DNA from: Roridomyces roridus
Taxonomy: Eukaryota > Basidiomycota > Agaricomycetes > Agaricales > Mycenaceae
NCBI GenBank assembly: GCA_029378245.1
Contig: JARKIF010000013.1
Location: forward strand, 124,001-188,000
Direction of reading: 5' to 3'
Length of the DNA stretch: 64,000 nt
The notes beneath the pieces were generated by a model that worked only from the letters and a program-made list of their open reading frames with translations, was not told the DNA's origin and searched no databases. Position 1 is the stretch's first letter. The number at the start of each line of letters is the position of its first letter. Made by a program: the position numbers and the translations under genes. Of the stretch, positions 45,104 to 55,622 are shown in pieces.

Positions 45104-46074
45104 ATGGACTCGCCCATCCTACCGCGCGAATTGGAGCAGAAGATATTCGAGTTAGCGGCGTACTCGGACCCACTCTGCGTTCCCAGACTCGTGCTCGTGG
45201 CCTGGCGCGTCAAGGAATGGTCAGATCTTCGTCGATACTCGTTCTGGTCCGGCTGATAGTTCTTAGGGTGGAGCCATTCCGGTATCGTATCCTCGTCTTG
45301 ATGGGCATCATTCGCCCGAGATTGAACGGGCTCGGATGCTTCCCCCATCAGGACGACCACAATTTCGCGCGCATCCTGGCTACACCGCCTTCGATTTTCA
45401 AGAAATCTGTCCGGCATATGTGCCTTCACTACGTATACGATCCAGTCCTGGAGTATATTCTATCGGCCGCCCGCGACTTGGAGAATCTTTGGGTCGCTCA
45501 TGACTTCACTCAAACTCCGCTGGCGTCCATTTTCCATCCCACACGACTGAAACAACTTCACTGCAATATCCGAGGGCTCTTTCCCCAGGGGCAAAAAGCC
45601 GATTTCACACATCCCATCTTCGCTCACCTTACTCATCTCGACCTATTCGATATTTTCTCCGACTGGCTTCTACGTGGCCTACCCCTAATTCTAAACTTGA
45701 CCCATCTCGCTTTTCACGACAAGGCTTTGGTTTTCCAGTTACCGCGACTCTTGCGAGAGTGCAAAGTTCTGCGTGTCGTCGTTTACCGAATATTATGGGA
45801 GGGATTCGTGGCGAGGGAAGTCCACCCGGAGCTTGACGAGCTCTGGGAGGATCCTCGTTTCGTTCAGATGGAGAGTAATGAGCGGATCAAAGACTGGCAT
45901 ATGGGTGCCCTGACGGGTGTGGATTTTTGGTCTCAGGCGGACAATTTTACTCGTAAGCGCAGGAGTGGGGAAATTGACCGTATGGATGTCCTTTCTTCCG
46001 TTGACCGTAAACTCACTTTTTTGACAGTGCGCCAGTCCGTGATTGAAGGAGACCCAAGCAAGGACCTGCCGTGA
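45104..46074 (+). CDS. F-box-like protein, paralog A
   Basis: Three exons: 45104-45219, 45267-45979 and 46028-46074, with introns of 47 and 48 bp; 291 aa. The N-terminal LPRELEQKIFELAAYSDPLCVPRLVLVAWRVKEW fits the F-box-like motif of mushroom proteins (LP.EL...IFELA). The C-terminal part has irregular leucine-rich repeats (FAHLTHLDLFD, LILNLTHLAFHDKAL) and ends with DWHMGALTGVDFW, shared with paralog B. F-box proteins pick substrates for SCF ubiquitin ligases, and this family is strongly expanded in Agaricomycetes. The exon structure, intron phases and final 47-nt exon are identical to paralog B at 48.75-49.77 kb, so they arose by duplication. Confidence 0.8.
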
Positions 46075-46378
46075 AGACGATTGTAGTGGGGACTCGCTTT
46101 CGCAGAATGTGTGGTGAGTGGATTCCGTCTACGCCGTTATTCTCAAACCGATTTTTCTTTCAGGATGCTTTGAACACCGCCAGGATAAATATCCCGAATA
46201 GAATCTGAATTGCACACCTCCCAAGCGGCTGCGCCATTGTTCCAGTTGCGATTTTCGTAGATGCCCGATTCGGATACTAATTGTCCGGTTTGTCGGCATA
46301 TAATTTGCTTCTGTTGTGCCCAGTCTTGCTCTGCCTCTTCCACTCTTCCTCATTCGTCTCATCTACTTACTCTGCCCG

Positions 46379-48389
46379 ATGAACCCCTTCCCCTCCTGTA
46401 GCGCACCCGCGTTCGGTGCGACCGCCGAGGTAGACAATCCAAAGGCGCAGACGCAGACCACGAAACCCAGGTGAGCTCTCGGTCTTCGTGCCACAGTCCT
46501 ATACTGATTTGGCCCCACCCACTCCCAGATCCTCACAGTCTACCTCAAGCGCTGGCCGCTTGCCACTGACTCCCAGCCTCGAATTCGCAAATACAAGTCA
46601 CCCTGTCGCGCACGGGTGAGTCTGTGCCACCGTCTGTGTTCCTCACTCATCCCTTCGTCCTTCAGCATACCGTCTCTGTCCTGCGCTTCTCAATCCGTCG
46701 AGAGACCGCGACTAGTGAGTCAGCACAAGTATGTCACCGCCCATCTCCGTCGAATGGCGTCTGACCCGGTGCTCTTCTAGCACCACCCAAGGCCAGTTGT
46801 CCACAGCGGCTGAACGTCTTATTCAAGCCCTAAGCCACCTGGTGTCCAATGTCACCGCCCCTGTGGTGAGCCACCAAGCCGTCGGTGTCGGAATGGGACC
46901 TAGGTGCGTCGTTGCCACCGACCCTCCTCGGGTTATACTGACTTCTCACTGTAGCCTCAACTCTGCTCCCACGACCGCGGGACCCTATCCATTCCATGCT
47001 TGTACGCAGGCTGCTCAGAGGTGCGCTATTCTTTTTTTATGACGAAGAGGTGCAGGCTTACGCCTATCCAGTCCACTCCCTCTGGACCCGTTGTCTGCGC
47101 TCGGTGGAGAAGCGGGTCACTGCCGGGGGACTCAGGGAATGATCGCGCCTGTGGTTGCGGGGTACGTCGCACCCACCAGTTTATTGTCCCACTCACTCTG
47201 GTGTTGTTGTTCTAGATCTTCTGCAGCGACCAGTGCGGGTACTCAAGTCACTGCTGCACTTTTTCCCTCGACGGCTTCCCAGCTACCCCGCCTGCGGTTC
47301 ACTTACGACCAACTAATGGGGTACGCTTCTCTTCCTTTCGCAGTATTCCCCACTAACCTTGACGTCTCTCAGGACTCTCAACAAGTAAGCTTTTTTCTGA
47401 ACGCGCCGAGTGTCTCTCACTGATGCCACCCGGTTTTAAGCCTACTTGACCCGGAGGCTACTGCACCCTCGACGCTCGCTGTCTGGACTCGCAATCCTTT
47501 CCAGTCTCCATCTGCCATCGACATCCTTGCTCGCCCATGGTCTCCTCCGGAGCCTTTCACGCCCGCTGTGGATGGACTCCCGCCCTACAAATTCCTGCAC
47601 GGTCCACCGGCGATTGCGCCTACCCGTCAGACAAAAGTCGACACTCAGCAATCATCCGCCATCGCGGGACCATCCCAGCCACGCGCCCTTCTCCCGACAG
47701 ACCGCGGGGTGTATGTGCAAATGCCACCCGTCCGATCATCTTCCGGTGCTGCTGTGGCAGTCACCTACGAACAGTTCTTCGCATCGACTGGTATGCACAC
47801 GACTTCAACGCCAGGACATGCGTTGCCTCTCGCCGCACCATCGCCGTCAATGCCGGCGGGGTCGAGTCCTTCTACTTCTCAGCAAGACCGAACCCGTCAG
47901 CGCATTGAAGAGCGGCACGAGCGGCGATACAATCCCATGTGAGTCCCTTCTCTTTGATTCAATCTTGAATCTAAAGAACATCTTTCCAGGTCTCATGCCA
48001 CTCCTGCGCCACTCGTCGTCGGAAAGCCATCAACAACCTGCGCCGCCGCGGGTCAAATCCCCCCGAATCAAGTCAACCAACGCGTCCGGGAGGCGCGCCT
48101 CGCCCTCTGCAGACTCACACCCCGAATCTACTGCAAATGGGGCGACTGCAAGGGTCACTACAGACCCGACAGATTTCGGGAGCACCTGCGTGATATGCAC
48201 GGGTTGAAGGGGATGCCCCAGAATGTGCGGTGCCTCGGTGAGCGCGGGTCGTGCGGGGTGCGATCGTCGGGGCAGGATTTTTATAATCATGCCTTCCAGC
48301 ATTTGGGCGTGGAGTTGCTGTGTTCCAGCTGCGGGGAGGGGTTCGCGTATGAGGATGCGCTGAAGGCTCATCTCAATGGGGAGGTTTGA
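46379..48389 (+). CDS. Zinc-finger protein with a disordered N-terminal two thirds
   Basis: Ten exons: 46379-46470, 46529-46615, 46666-46728, 46781-46903, 46955-47020, 47072-47161, 47216-47320, 47373-47384, 47441-47938 and 47990-48389; 511 aa. Every intron is in phase 2 and every internal exon length is a multiple of three. Exon 8 has only 12 bases. The first 370 or so residues are low in order and rich in Ser, Thr, Pro and Gln, like a regulatory region. The C-terminus has three finger-like units: YCKWGDCKGHY...HLRDMH, then CLGERGSCGV...HAFQH, then CSSCGEGFAYEDALKAH. This suggests DNA or RNA binding. No nuclear signal is obvious. It lies between the two F-box-like paralogs and shares no similarity with them. 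Confidence 0.82.
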
Positions 48390-48749
48390 AGATGTTTTTG
48401 TGCGGATAACATGTAACGAATTATGCACTTATTAATCTATGTGGTGCCGATGTCTTCGAAGAATAGTAAATATAGTTGGTACCACGGCGCTCATTGAACG
48501 TTAGAACATTCGCATAATTGGCTTACTAAGTTGTTCTTATCTTTTTTCGATCTTCTGGGAAACCAGTCTCGTTGCTCTGGTTTATGCATCATACTCATCA
48601 GGGATTTGAACGGCATGCGAGGATACAAGGGAGCGCGCGAACACGTCTCGGCATCACGGCGATCATCGATGGGCTGTGTATTGTACATTATTTGTCGCTT
48701 CTTGTCTTCTGCCACATCGGACGCCTGCACGCTCCGAGTCGCCGAGCAA

Positions 48750-49772
48750 ATGTCTAGCACACCTAGCGAGCCCTTTGAAAGCGCTCTTCCCATCGAGTTA
48801 GAGCAACGAATCTTCGAATTGGCTGCCTACACCGACCCTCTGTTGGTCCCGACTCTGATGGTCGTCGCATGGCGTGTAAAGCAATGGTCAGCCTCAAGAT
48901 TCTTCGACCAGTCGGAATGCTGATACCACTTGTATCCAGGGTCGAACCTCTTCGCTATCGCATTGTCATCTACGTATGGCCCGATCTTGCAGCAACAGGC
49001 CTGAACGGCCACAGATCGTATCCTCTTCTGAAAGACCTGCGTCCGAATCACTTGCAGGGCAGAGTCAATCGCATCCTCTCAACACATCCTACCATATTGA
49101 AAAACTCCACGAGGCACCTATGTCTCAACCAGACACCTCACAGGGACCTTCTACACGCTGCGTCCAGTGTCGAGGATCTCTGGCTCGTTCCGGATTCCTT
49201 CCACTCCTCGCTTCCAGAGTTGCTCGGTGCACTCACCTTGAAGCGACTCCATTGCACTCCCGCGACTCTTTTCAGTGACCAGTGGCAAAACGCAAGCAGA
49301 AACCACTTCACACATTCACTATTTTCCAACGTCACCCATCTGCAAATACTTCTAATCCGCAGCATTGACGCTGCAGTCGAAACCCGTATCGGACTGGCAT
49401 CTCTGCCGAACCTCACCCATTTCGCGTTCACTGACGATATCTTTCTCCCCGAAGGCACCACCGTGCTGGGGACATGCCAAGGTCTGCGTGTACTTGTCTT
49501 CAAATTGACCTTCACCCGTTTCCCTCCACTGCCGACCGAACTCGGTGTGGATTCTCGGTTCGTGCAGATGGTCTGTGCGAAGGGTATCAAGGATTGGCAC
49601 ATGGGTGCGCTGACAGGGATGGACTTTTGGGTCCGTGCGGAGGAATTCATTGCCAAGCGCAGGAGCGGTGAAGTCGACTGTGAGTTCTGTTTCTCTCTAG
49701 TGGATTCCTTGACTCAGTTGTCTAGGTCTTGAGTATGTGATTCCAGGGGATGAAAGCGAGAACCTTCCGTAG
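48750..49772 (+). CDS. F-box-like protein, paralog B
   Basis: Three exons: 48750-48886, 48940-49679 and 49726-49772, with introns of 53 and 46 bp; 307 aa. The start region MSSTPSEPFESALPIELEQRIF leads into the F-box-like motif ending VVAWRVKQW. Intron 1 interrupts the Trp codon at the same place as in paralog A. The body has similar irregular leucine-rich repeats (LFSNVTHLQILLI, LPNLTHFAFTDDIFLPEG) and the shared end KDWHMGALTGMDFW...IAKRRSGEVD, then CLEYVIPGDESENLP after intron 2, matching the LRQSVIEGDPSKDLP end of paralog A. A substrate-binding role in an SCF ligase is inferred from the family only. Confidence 0.8.
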
Positions 49773-50182
49773 TTTCTGGGTACCGGCGCGTAATGTGTGT
49801 GGGTACATGGCGAATTCGATTTCTTGTTCCGAGCGGCGATCATCAGCAGGCCTTCAAGTTCCTGCCGAAGGGAAAGTGAAATTGCGGGCCCAAACACACG
49901 CCGTGGCTGGATTGTTGAGGGCCATCTTTTTTGGGTCCCCATCCCGACTACCCAACTTCATCACATTGCTACCCGAACTTTGCTCCGATCCTCACTTCAT
50001 ACAACCTAACCTAACCCCTAACCTTGGCACAGGGGTGCGTTGACTGGGACGGAGTTCTGGTTTTCCCCAGAGGTTGGGCAAGGACTCTGTAACGCCACTA
50101 CTTACCAGGCTCAACTGGGGGGCCGTTCCCGATTGTGGAATTCAACGCTCATGAAAGTTGGTACACATGTACAAATCACTTA
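49773..50182. other. Convergent intergenic stretch
   Basis: About 410 bases between the F-box-like paralog B and the NoxR-like gene, which converge here. I see no gene; a short CCTAACCTAACCCCTAACC run near 50007-50026 resembles a chance telomere-like motif. Confidence 0.5.
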
Positions 50183-51355
50183 TCAAGGGAGTCGAAAGCC
50201 CTCATCCGCGCGCAGCGTCAAGTTCTCCGCATTCCTATTACCCTCCTCCTGCAACACAAATCCCTCGTCTGCTAAAGCCATCGTTACAAACGAAAGTTTA
50301 AACACAAATTAATCAGAGGAGGGAGAACGTACGAGTGGAAACAAGCGAAAGCTTCCGAGCCAGCACGGCCTGACTCTTCCTGTGCAGATTGCGTTGGCGG
50401 CGTTTGAGGAGGTGGAGCCCAGAGAAGTCTGTGCTGAGATCGGCGGGGTCGTCGGTTGCGATGAGGGTCTAGGCAAGTCGACTCTCGTGAGCACTGGGGC
50501 GAGGGACAGGGGGAAGAGGTACCTACCGCTTCGCCCATGAAATTCCGCGGTTTTATGCTGGTTAACTTTTGTGGGGAGGGCCAGTAGAGGATTCCCGGGG
50601 CCTATGTAGCGCATAGTGAGTCAGCCCTATTCAGCACAAGTGAAATTGCAGGACACGCACGATGCTAAAAACCGTATACCCCTCCCCTCTACACCGAATG
50701 GCATCCTCGATAACATCGTGGTCCTCTAGCATGGTGAGCATGCGCGCCTTTTCGAGGTATTCGATTCCCTTGTCCGTGCGGTCCATGCGGATGCGGGCGA
50801 GGCCGAGGTTGAAGAGGACTTCAGAGGCGAAGAGGCGGAAGGGGAGCCCGAGTGGTTCGTAGTTTCTGGAAATGACATATCCGATGAGCGGAGGGCGAAG
50901 GCTTGGGGTCGGATGAACGAACATCTCCTCGTTGCCGCGTAAAGAACCCCAAGCGCGTTTGAAGTCTCGAGATGCGGGTCGGTAACGTTCGAGGAGGAAG
51001 TGGGACACGCCGCGTTGGAAGTATCTACATATTTCCGATTGGGTTCAGCCCGGGAGTAAAGGAGAAGGACCACGCACGCTATCGTGAGATACGCATCCCT
51101 CGTCGTTGCGTCCGTGAAACACCGCAAGGCTTTCTCGTGCTCGCCCAGCGCAGCGTGCAGTAGTCCCATATTCGTTGAAATCATCGCGGATCGTTCGAGT
51201 TTCTGGCTCCAAGCCCAGGATTAGTTCAGCACTCACTTCGGAGTGGAGGAAGATCGCGGACGCACAGCGAACAGATTCAACACCCGCTTGTAGTTGCCGC
51301 CGTTGTGTGCGCTCTGCGCCTCCGCCCAGATATCGAGTTCGTGTCGAAGGGTCAT
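50183..51355 (-). CDS. NoxR/p67phox-like TPR protein, short form
   Basis: Six exons: 51355-51266, 51202-51078, 51024-50661, 50601-50527, 50468-50333 and 50271-50183; all phases fit, 292 aa. The start MTLRHELDIWAEAQSAHNGGNYK, then NMGLLHAALGEHEKALRCF and YFQRGVSHFLLERY are TPR repeats like those of NoxR. The third exon ends GYTVFSI and continues APGILYWPSPQK across intron 3, which matches the activation segment that follows the TPRs in NoxR and p67phox. NoxR binds Rac GTP through the TPRs and activates NADPH oxidases during hyphal differentiation and fruiting. Normal fungal NoxR is about 500 residues or more with a C-terminal PB1 domain. Here only about 75 residues follow the activation segment, without PB1. 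The last exon is the least certain part. It could be a truncated paralog acting as a Rac-binding competitor, or simply a decayed copy. Confidence 0.72.
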
Positions 51356-52494
51356 GGTGGGTGGGTGGGTGCTGCGCAGCGCTCGGGGAAAAGAAGGTCT
51401 TGATATGAGGTGGTCCGTGCGCGTCGACTGGACGACGTGATCTGTGGAAATTGATGTGATTAGATTAGATTAGATCGGACTGCCCACACCACCATTTTAT
51501 ACGACATATCTCGCGGAAGGACGTTTGGCAGTGAGGCTGGCGGTTCCATCAGCTCAGACACGCTCACTGTCTGCCACGGGATCAATCACTGCGTTCCGAG
51601 GTGCCGTCGACCAACGTTGGGCGACATGTGTTGACGGGTTGCGGACCTTAGCCGACCCCTGGAAACCAATGTGCGGACATCAAAAATAGCACAGCATTGC
51701 CGACATGTGCCGACTAGTCTGCAGCCGTGTGCTGACTTGGCGTCCACACCTCGTCCACACACCTCCGCCCCTCTGTGCCCCTCTCGTCCACGCCGTTGCC
51801 CGAACTCGACGCACCCACTTCTGACAAGTGTCCTCTATCGACACGGCGACGCTGGCAATGACCCACGCCTTATCACCACTTTTCTCGCCACTATAGAATC
51901 GTCGATATCAAGATTTGTTCTCCCGAGGGGCGCTGGCGACGAGCATTGGCTCGTGAGTTGAAGGCATGATGAGATTGTAAAGGTCAATAGCAATATTGTA
52001 GTCCATTGTAGTGCCAATGCGGACAAAATCGTTGTCGGCCCGGCGCCAGTCAATCCCACGTCACGTCAGCCAGCCATCAAGACCATCTCTTAAATGACAG
52101 AGTAAACTCACTTGGGCCAGCTTGCGGCGAACGAAACAGTGCGGGGGGCAGCCCAAAGGGGTCCATCCACGTCGGCAGAGGTCGATGTACATGTGCAGCC
52201 GTGTGTGTGTGCGGAGCTGTGCGGACATTAGTCCGCAGAACCCTGTGCTGACAGACCCTCGGAACGCAGTGAATGCCGTCCCGCACGAATATGTATGTTC
52301 CACGAACAGTTGACGAGCAGTTTTCTTTTGTATTTTTCGATCATTCGATCCAGTGTCAGTCCTTAGATTACATGACCGAGTTGCTTTTATGGATCCCATG
52401 TCTAGACCGGTAACGTACGTACAGCCTTGCAGAGAAAATTCCTTGAACCGGAGGCAGTGCGAGCCCCTATTTTTATGACATAAATCCCGCCTCT
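51356..52494. other. Intergenic stretch
   Basis: Upstream flank of the NoxR-like gene and of the small Cys-rich gene. A few CCGACATGTG and TGTGCCGAC repeats occur at 51620-51730. No coding sequence is supported. Confidence 0.45.
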
Positions 52495-53196
52495 ATGGCC
52501 GACTGCGACATCGACTGCGGGGACTGCGACTCCCTCTTCTGTGCATGCCAGCTCATCGCGGATTCATGCCCGGGCAACTCGAGTAAGTACATGTTGCTGT
52601 TGCTCGTGCGAGAACCGGGGCGGTGGGTGGGACGACGAGAATATCGACCCGGATCCTTGGAAATCGGAGTGGTTTGAGTCGGATTCGGATGCGGAGTCGC
52701 ACTCGAGTGAGAGTACTAGTGATTGGTTTTGGTGGTGCCTATGGCCTTGCACTTACGGTGCGTTCCTTTCTCTCGTCTTTCCAACGCAAACCGTGACGAC
52801 GCTGGGTTAGTGATGGCCACGGGTGCGGTGACCCGCGACGGGTCACGGGTACGGGTCAGCGACTCGAACCCGCCGGCTCACCCGTGGCCCACCCGTGAGT
52901 CTTTGGCATCTGCAAGCGACGCCTGTGAGAGCTGAAAGCGAGGGAATTAATTCAAATATACCCTGACCTTGCATTTTGAACGCCAAAGAGCCGTGCCAGC
53001 AACCGCCAGAAGTCACGGCACACCAGCGATCAGCCACCCGCGCCTAGCCGACGGGTACGGGTCAAGCGCGGGTACGGGTACGGGTGGGTCCTCGGCACCT
53101 CATGGGTTACCCGTGGCCATCACTACGCTGGGTGGGAGGCAGGAGCTGCGTACGCCCGTCATCTCACAGCCTGGGCGCATCCGAGAAATGAGATGA
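52495..53196 (+). CDS. Possible small Cys-rich protein gene carrying a MITE in an intron
   Basis: The first exon would encode MADCDIDCGDCDSLFCACQ up to a GTAAGT donor at 52583. A second open segment reads DENIDPDPWKSEWFESDSDAES...WWCLWPCTY, ending at a GTGCGTT donor at about 52759. The third reads QELRTPVISQPGRIREMR with a stop at 53194-53196. The intron between the second and third carries the 318-bp TIR element at 52808-53125. A decayed relative at 44.27-44.6 kb has the same donor and downstream block without the element, which supports the exon borders. The junction between exons 1 and 2 could not be fixed in frame, so the gene may be decaying. No known family. Confidence 0.35.
52808..53125. 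mobile_element. hAT-like MITE with 8-bp target duplication
   Basis: The ends are exact 17-bp inverted repeats: TAGTGATGGCCACGGGT and ACCCGTGGCCATCACTA. CGCTGGGT flanks it on both sides (52800-52807 and 53126-53133), an 8-bp duplication, the hallmark of hAT insertions. The subterminal parts contain many ACGGGT/ACCCGT units, including GGGTACGGGTACGGGT. It has no coding capacity. A related TTAGCGATGGCCGGGT end-like sequence lies near 54304. Confidence 0.85.
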
Positions 53197-53461
53197 CTGA
53201 CTGGTGAAATGAGCGAGAACGCTGGTTCCCTTTCCAGACTCTTGAATGTACCCAGGCTTCTTTTTTCGATGTACTTCGTCCTACAGAGGCAGTCATCACC
53301 TATGAGTCCGAGGAGATTGTCCAAATCAACTTCCGAGGCCTTCTGAAAGTCGTGGGCCTGCCTACTAGTCAAATCCCCTATGGGAGTTGGCATGGTTAGT
53401 ACCATCTAGAGTACATATCCAATTTTACAAGGACACAACTACAGGGGCAATCCCTTTGTAT

Positions 53462-54199
53462 CTAATGGCCAGCGCTACTCCTCTCAACCGCCTTCATCCT
53501 CGCCTTCTCCAACTCCTCCATACAAATAGCCACCGTCGCCACCATCGCCACCATCGCCAGATCAACCCCTGGCGCCACAGCAATCTGGTACATCTGCGCA
53601 TTCCCGAAAAGCTGTCTCCCATTCCAGAAATCTCGTCCAATTTGCGCGATGGGTACGTCGTTCATCGTGATCGTGGCTGCTCGGTTGAAGAAGTCGCCTT
53701 TGCAGGCAAGCAAGACTTCTGAGCCGTCAAAGTTGACAAACGCGGCGTCCATCTCGGATCCTGGGACTCGGTGTTGAGTATCGAATGATTGAATTGTGAA
53801 CCGGATGAAGAACGTACCGTGAAGATGCCACTTCTGTTTGACCGCCATGATCTCCTTCCCATCCGGCGCCTCTGCGACCAGCGTCTTGTGTATATGGAGC
53901 ATCTTATCTTGTCTTTGAGTTCAAACAGTTCCCTCCCCGCCGAATCCAAAAACTCTGCGCTCGGAGTCGTCAGCCCAGCTTGGGTCGAGGGGGAAAGAGA
54001 CGAATGACACACGTTTACGCTGCGCCACGCTAAAGGTATGTCCCTCGCACTTGATGACAATGTTGTCGAATTGATCCTTGACCATAAAGTCGTCGCCGCT
54101 GAACGAGAGGACGTTCTCCTTCAGGATCAGCACGATTTGCTGTGGGGCGCAGAATTGGGAGAAGAGGCCGAGAGGTTGGCATGGTGCGAGTTGTTGCAT
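53462..54199 (-). pseudogene. LURP-one/tubby-like protein gene with a 5-bp duplication
   Basis: Three exons: 54199-54013, 53954-53818 and 53760-53462, with introns of 58 and 57 bp. The product begins MQQLAPCQPLGLFSQFC and has the repeating strand pattern of LURP-one-related proteins (IVLILKENVLSFSGDDFMVKDQFDN, FLDSAGRELFELKDK, MLHIHKTLVAEAPDGKEI, VNFDGSEVLLACKGDFF), which form a tubby-like barrel. In exon 2 the unit AAGAT occurs twice in tandem just before the codons for MLHIHK, which shifts the frame by five bases. With one unit the flanking frames would meet as LKDK-MLHIHK. So the gene is inactive, or the assembly has an error. All splice sites are normal, which suggests that the lesion is recent. 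The role of fungal members is unknown. Confidence 0.75.
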
Positions 54200-54873
54200 T
54201 GTCTTGTGGACGAGGTGAGCGCTGGGCTTTTATATTATTGATACATCTAGCTCACATTCAAGTATCTTTGGAACCAGGCTGTGCTCGTGGAGAACGCCCT
54301 TGATTAGCGATGGCCGGGTTTACGATAGGGGTCCGACCCCGGGTAAAAACCACATATCGGCTCGGTTAACGTTGTGTTTCCAGCTAACTGCATAATTCTG
54401 GAGCACTCGAAAGAAAAAGTTTACGGGCGATAGATGATGTCGAACTTCCTAATAAGGTCCACGCTCCAGTGTCGACCTGGAATCGGAATAATCCAGGTGA
54501 TTGGCTCTGCGGTACGGTGAATTCAAATCTTTGACAATTTCATTTACAGGCCACATCATGGTCGGGGTGGCAATTCCGCCGGTTCGCGTCGCACCTAATA
54601 GTCGTGTTTTGTACACTCCAGGCACGTGATCCATGCAAACATATGCGCAACATTGCCTTTGACGCACTCGGCAGTCACCATGACTGAAATTCGAACCGTT
54701 GGCGGAACAGTGTCGGTCTTTCCGGATCCGGATTCCGCAACACCAGTCGAATGCATCACCACGGGTACTAGACCGGCGAGCACCCCGAAGAATCCATCAA
54801 CTACCGCTACCCAGTTTGTTGACTCTTTATCGGTATATACCTCAGACCGATAATTCGTACCGCCTTTCACAAC
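54200..54873. other. Intergenic stretch
   Basis: No supported gene. A TTAGCGATGGCCGGGT sequence near 54304 looks like a lone relative of the hAT-like terminal repeat at 52.8 kb. Confidence 0.4.
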
Positions 54874-55447
54874 ATGGCCCCACACCACATTGTCGCAATG
54901 CGTCCCGATCTGGGGTCATACCGTCAGCTACATACACCTGGCCAAGCTGCTGCTGCAGCAAGATCCCAACGTGGTCCTTCATCGAGCGAGCGCGTCAACT
55001 TGACTGGGCAAGGACTGATTTGCGATTTTTTGGGTCGAGCAGCACGAGATACTTTAAAGCGGGGCGATTGGGTGGTTCCTCACTCACGGGGGCTTCAAGT
55101 GCATTGTGTTTCTTCTTTCAAACAGGGGCTGACTCAAGGGATTCCTCTCATCATCTGGCCTCTTGCCGCGGAACAGCCTGTGAACGCAGCGCTGCTTGCG
55201 CAAGACCCTTACCCCGTCGCTATCAAGCTCTTTCAGATTCGAACGAGCGAGCAGCTTGGTCCCTCGCTTCGAAGTGGGATTGCGATCACTGGGAGCGTCG
55301 GCGACGCGGTAGTGGAGTTCAAACATACATTCGAGGTAGTGCGAGGAGAGAAGGGTTCCTTTATCTGCGGTGAATATGGCGATGGAATTGGGGAAGGCGC
55401 GGAGGGGCGAGGCGACGGCGGAGCTTAGCAGGCTGGCTGCGTTTTAG
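54874..55447 (+). pseudogene. UDP-glycosyltransferase remnant with large internal deletion
   Basis: The start (MAPHHIVAM) and, after a frameshift, WGHTVSYIHLAKLLLQQDPNVVLH fit the N-terminus of a GT1 UDP-glycosyltransferase. Soon after follows C-terminal sequence: DTLKRGDWVVPHSRG, a broken sugar-donor box, then TQGIPLIIWPLAAEQPVNAALL, PVAIKLFQIRTSEQLGPSLRSG, and after another frameshift MAMELGKARRGEATAELSRLAAF with a stop at 55445-55447. More than 250 middle residues of a normal roughly 500-residue enzyme are absent. This is an inactive fragment. Confidence 0.75.
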
Positions 55448-55622
55448 GCGTCTTGTAAGTATGAGTAATGATATACTGAACCTTGACCAGAAACGACGCG
55501 ACCATCAAGCCTGAGCCCTCAGATTATAAACAGACATCTGTGCTTGCAGGCACGAATGTGATCAACACGGTGTTCAAGTTGAATTACACCTCGATTCCTG
55601 AAACTTCAGGGACGACGTACAT

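Noticed and set aside
50000..50030. Telomere-like repeat
   Set aside because: Only a few imperfect CCTAAC/CCCTAAC units, far too short for an interstitial telomere array.
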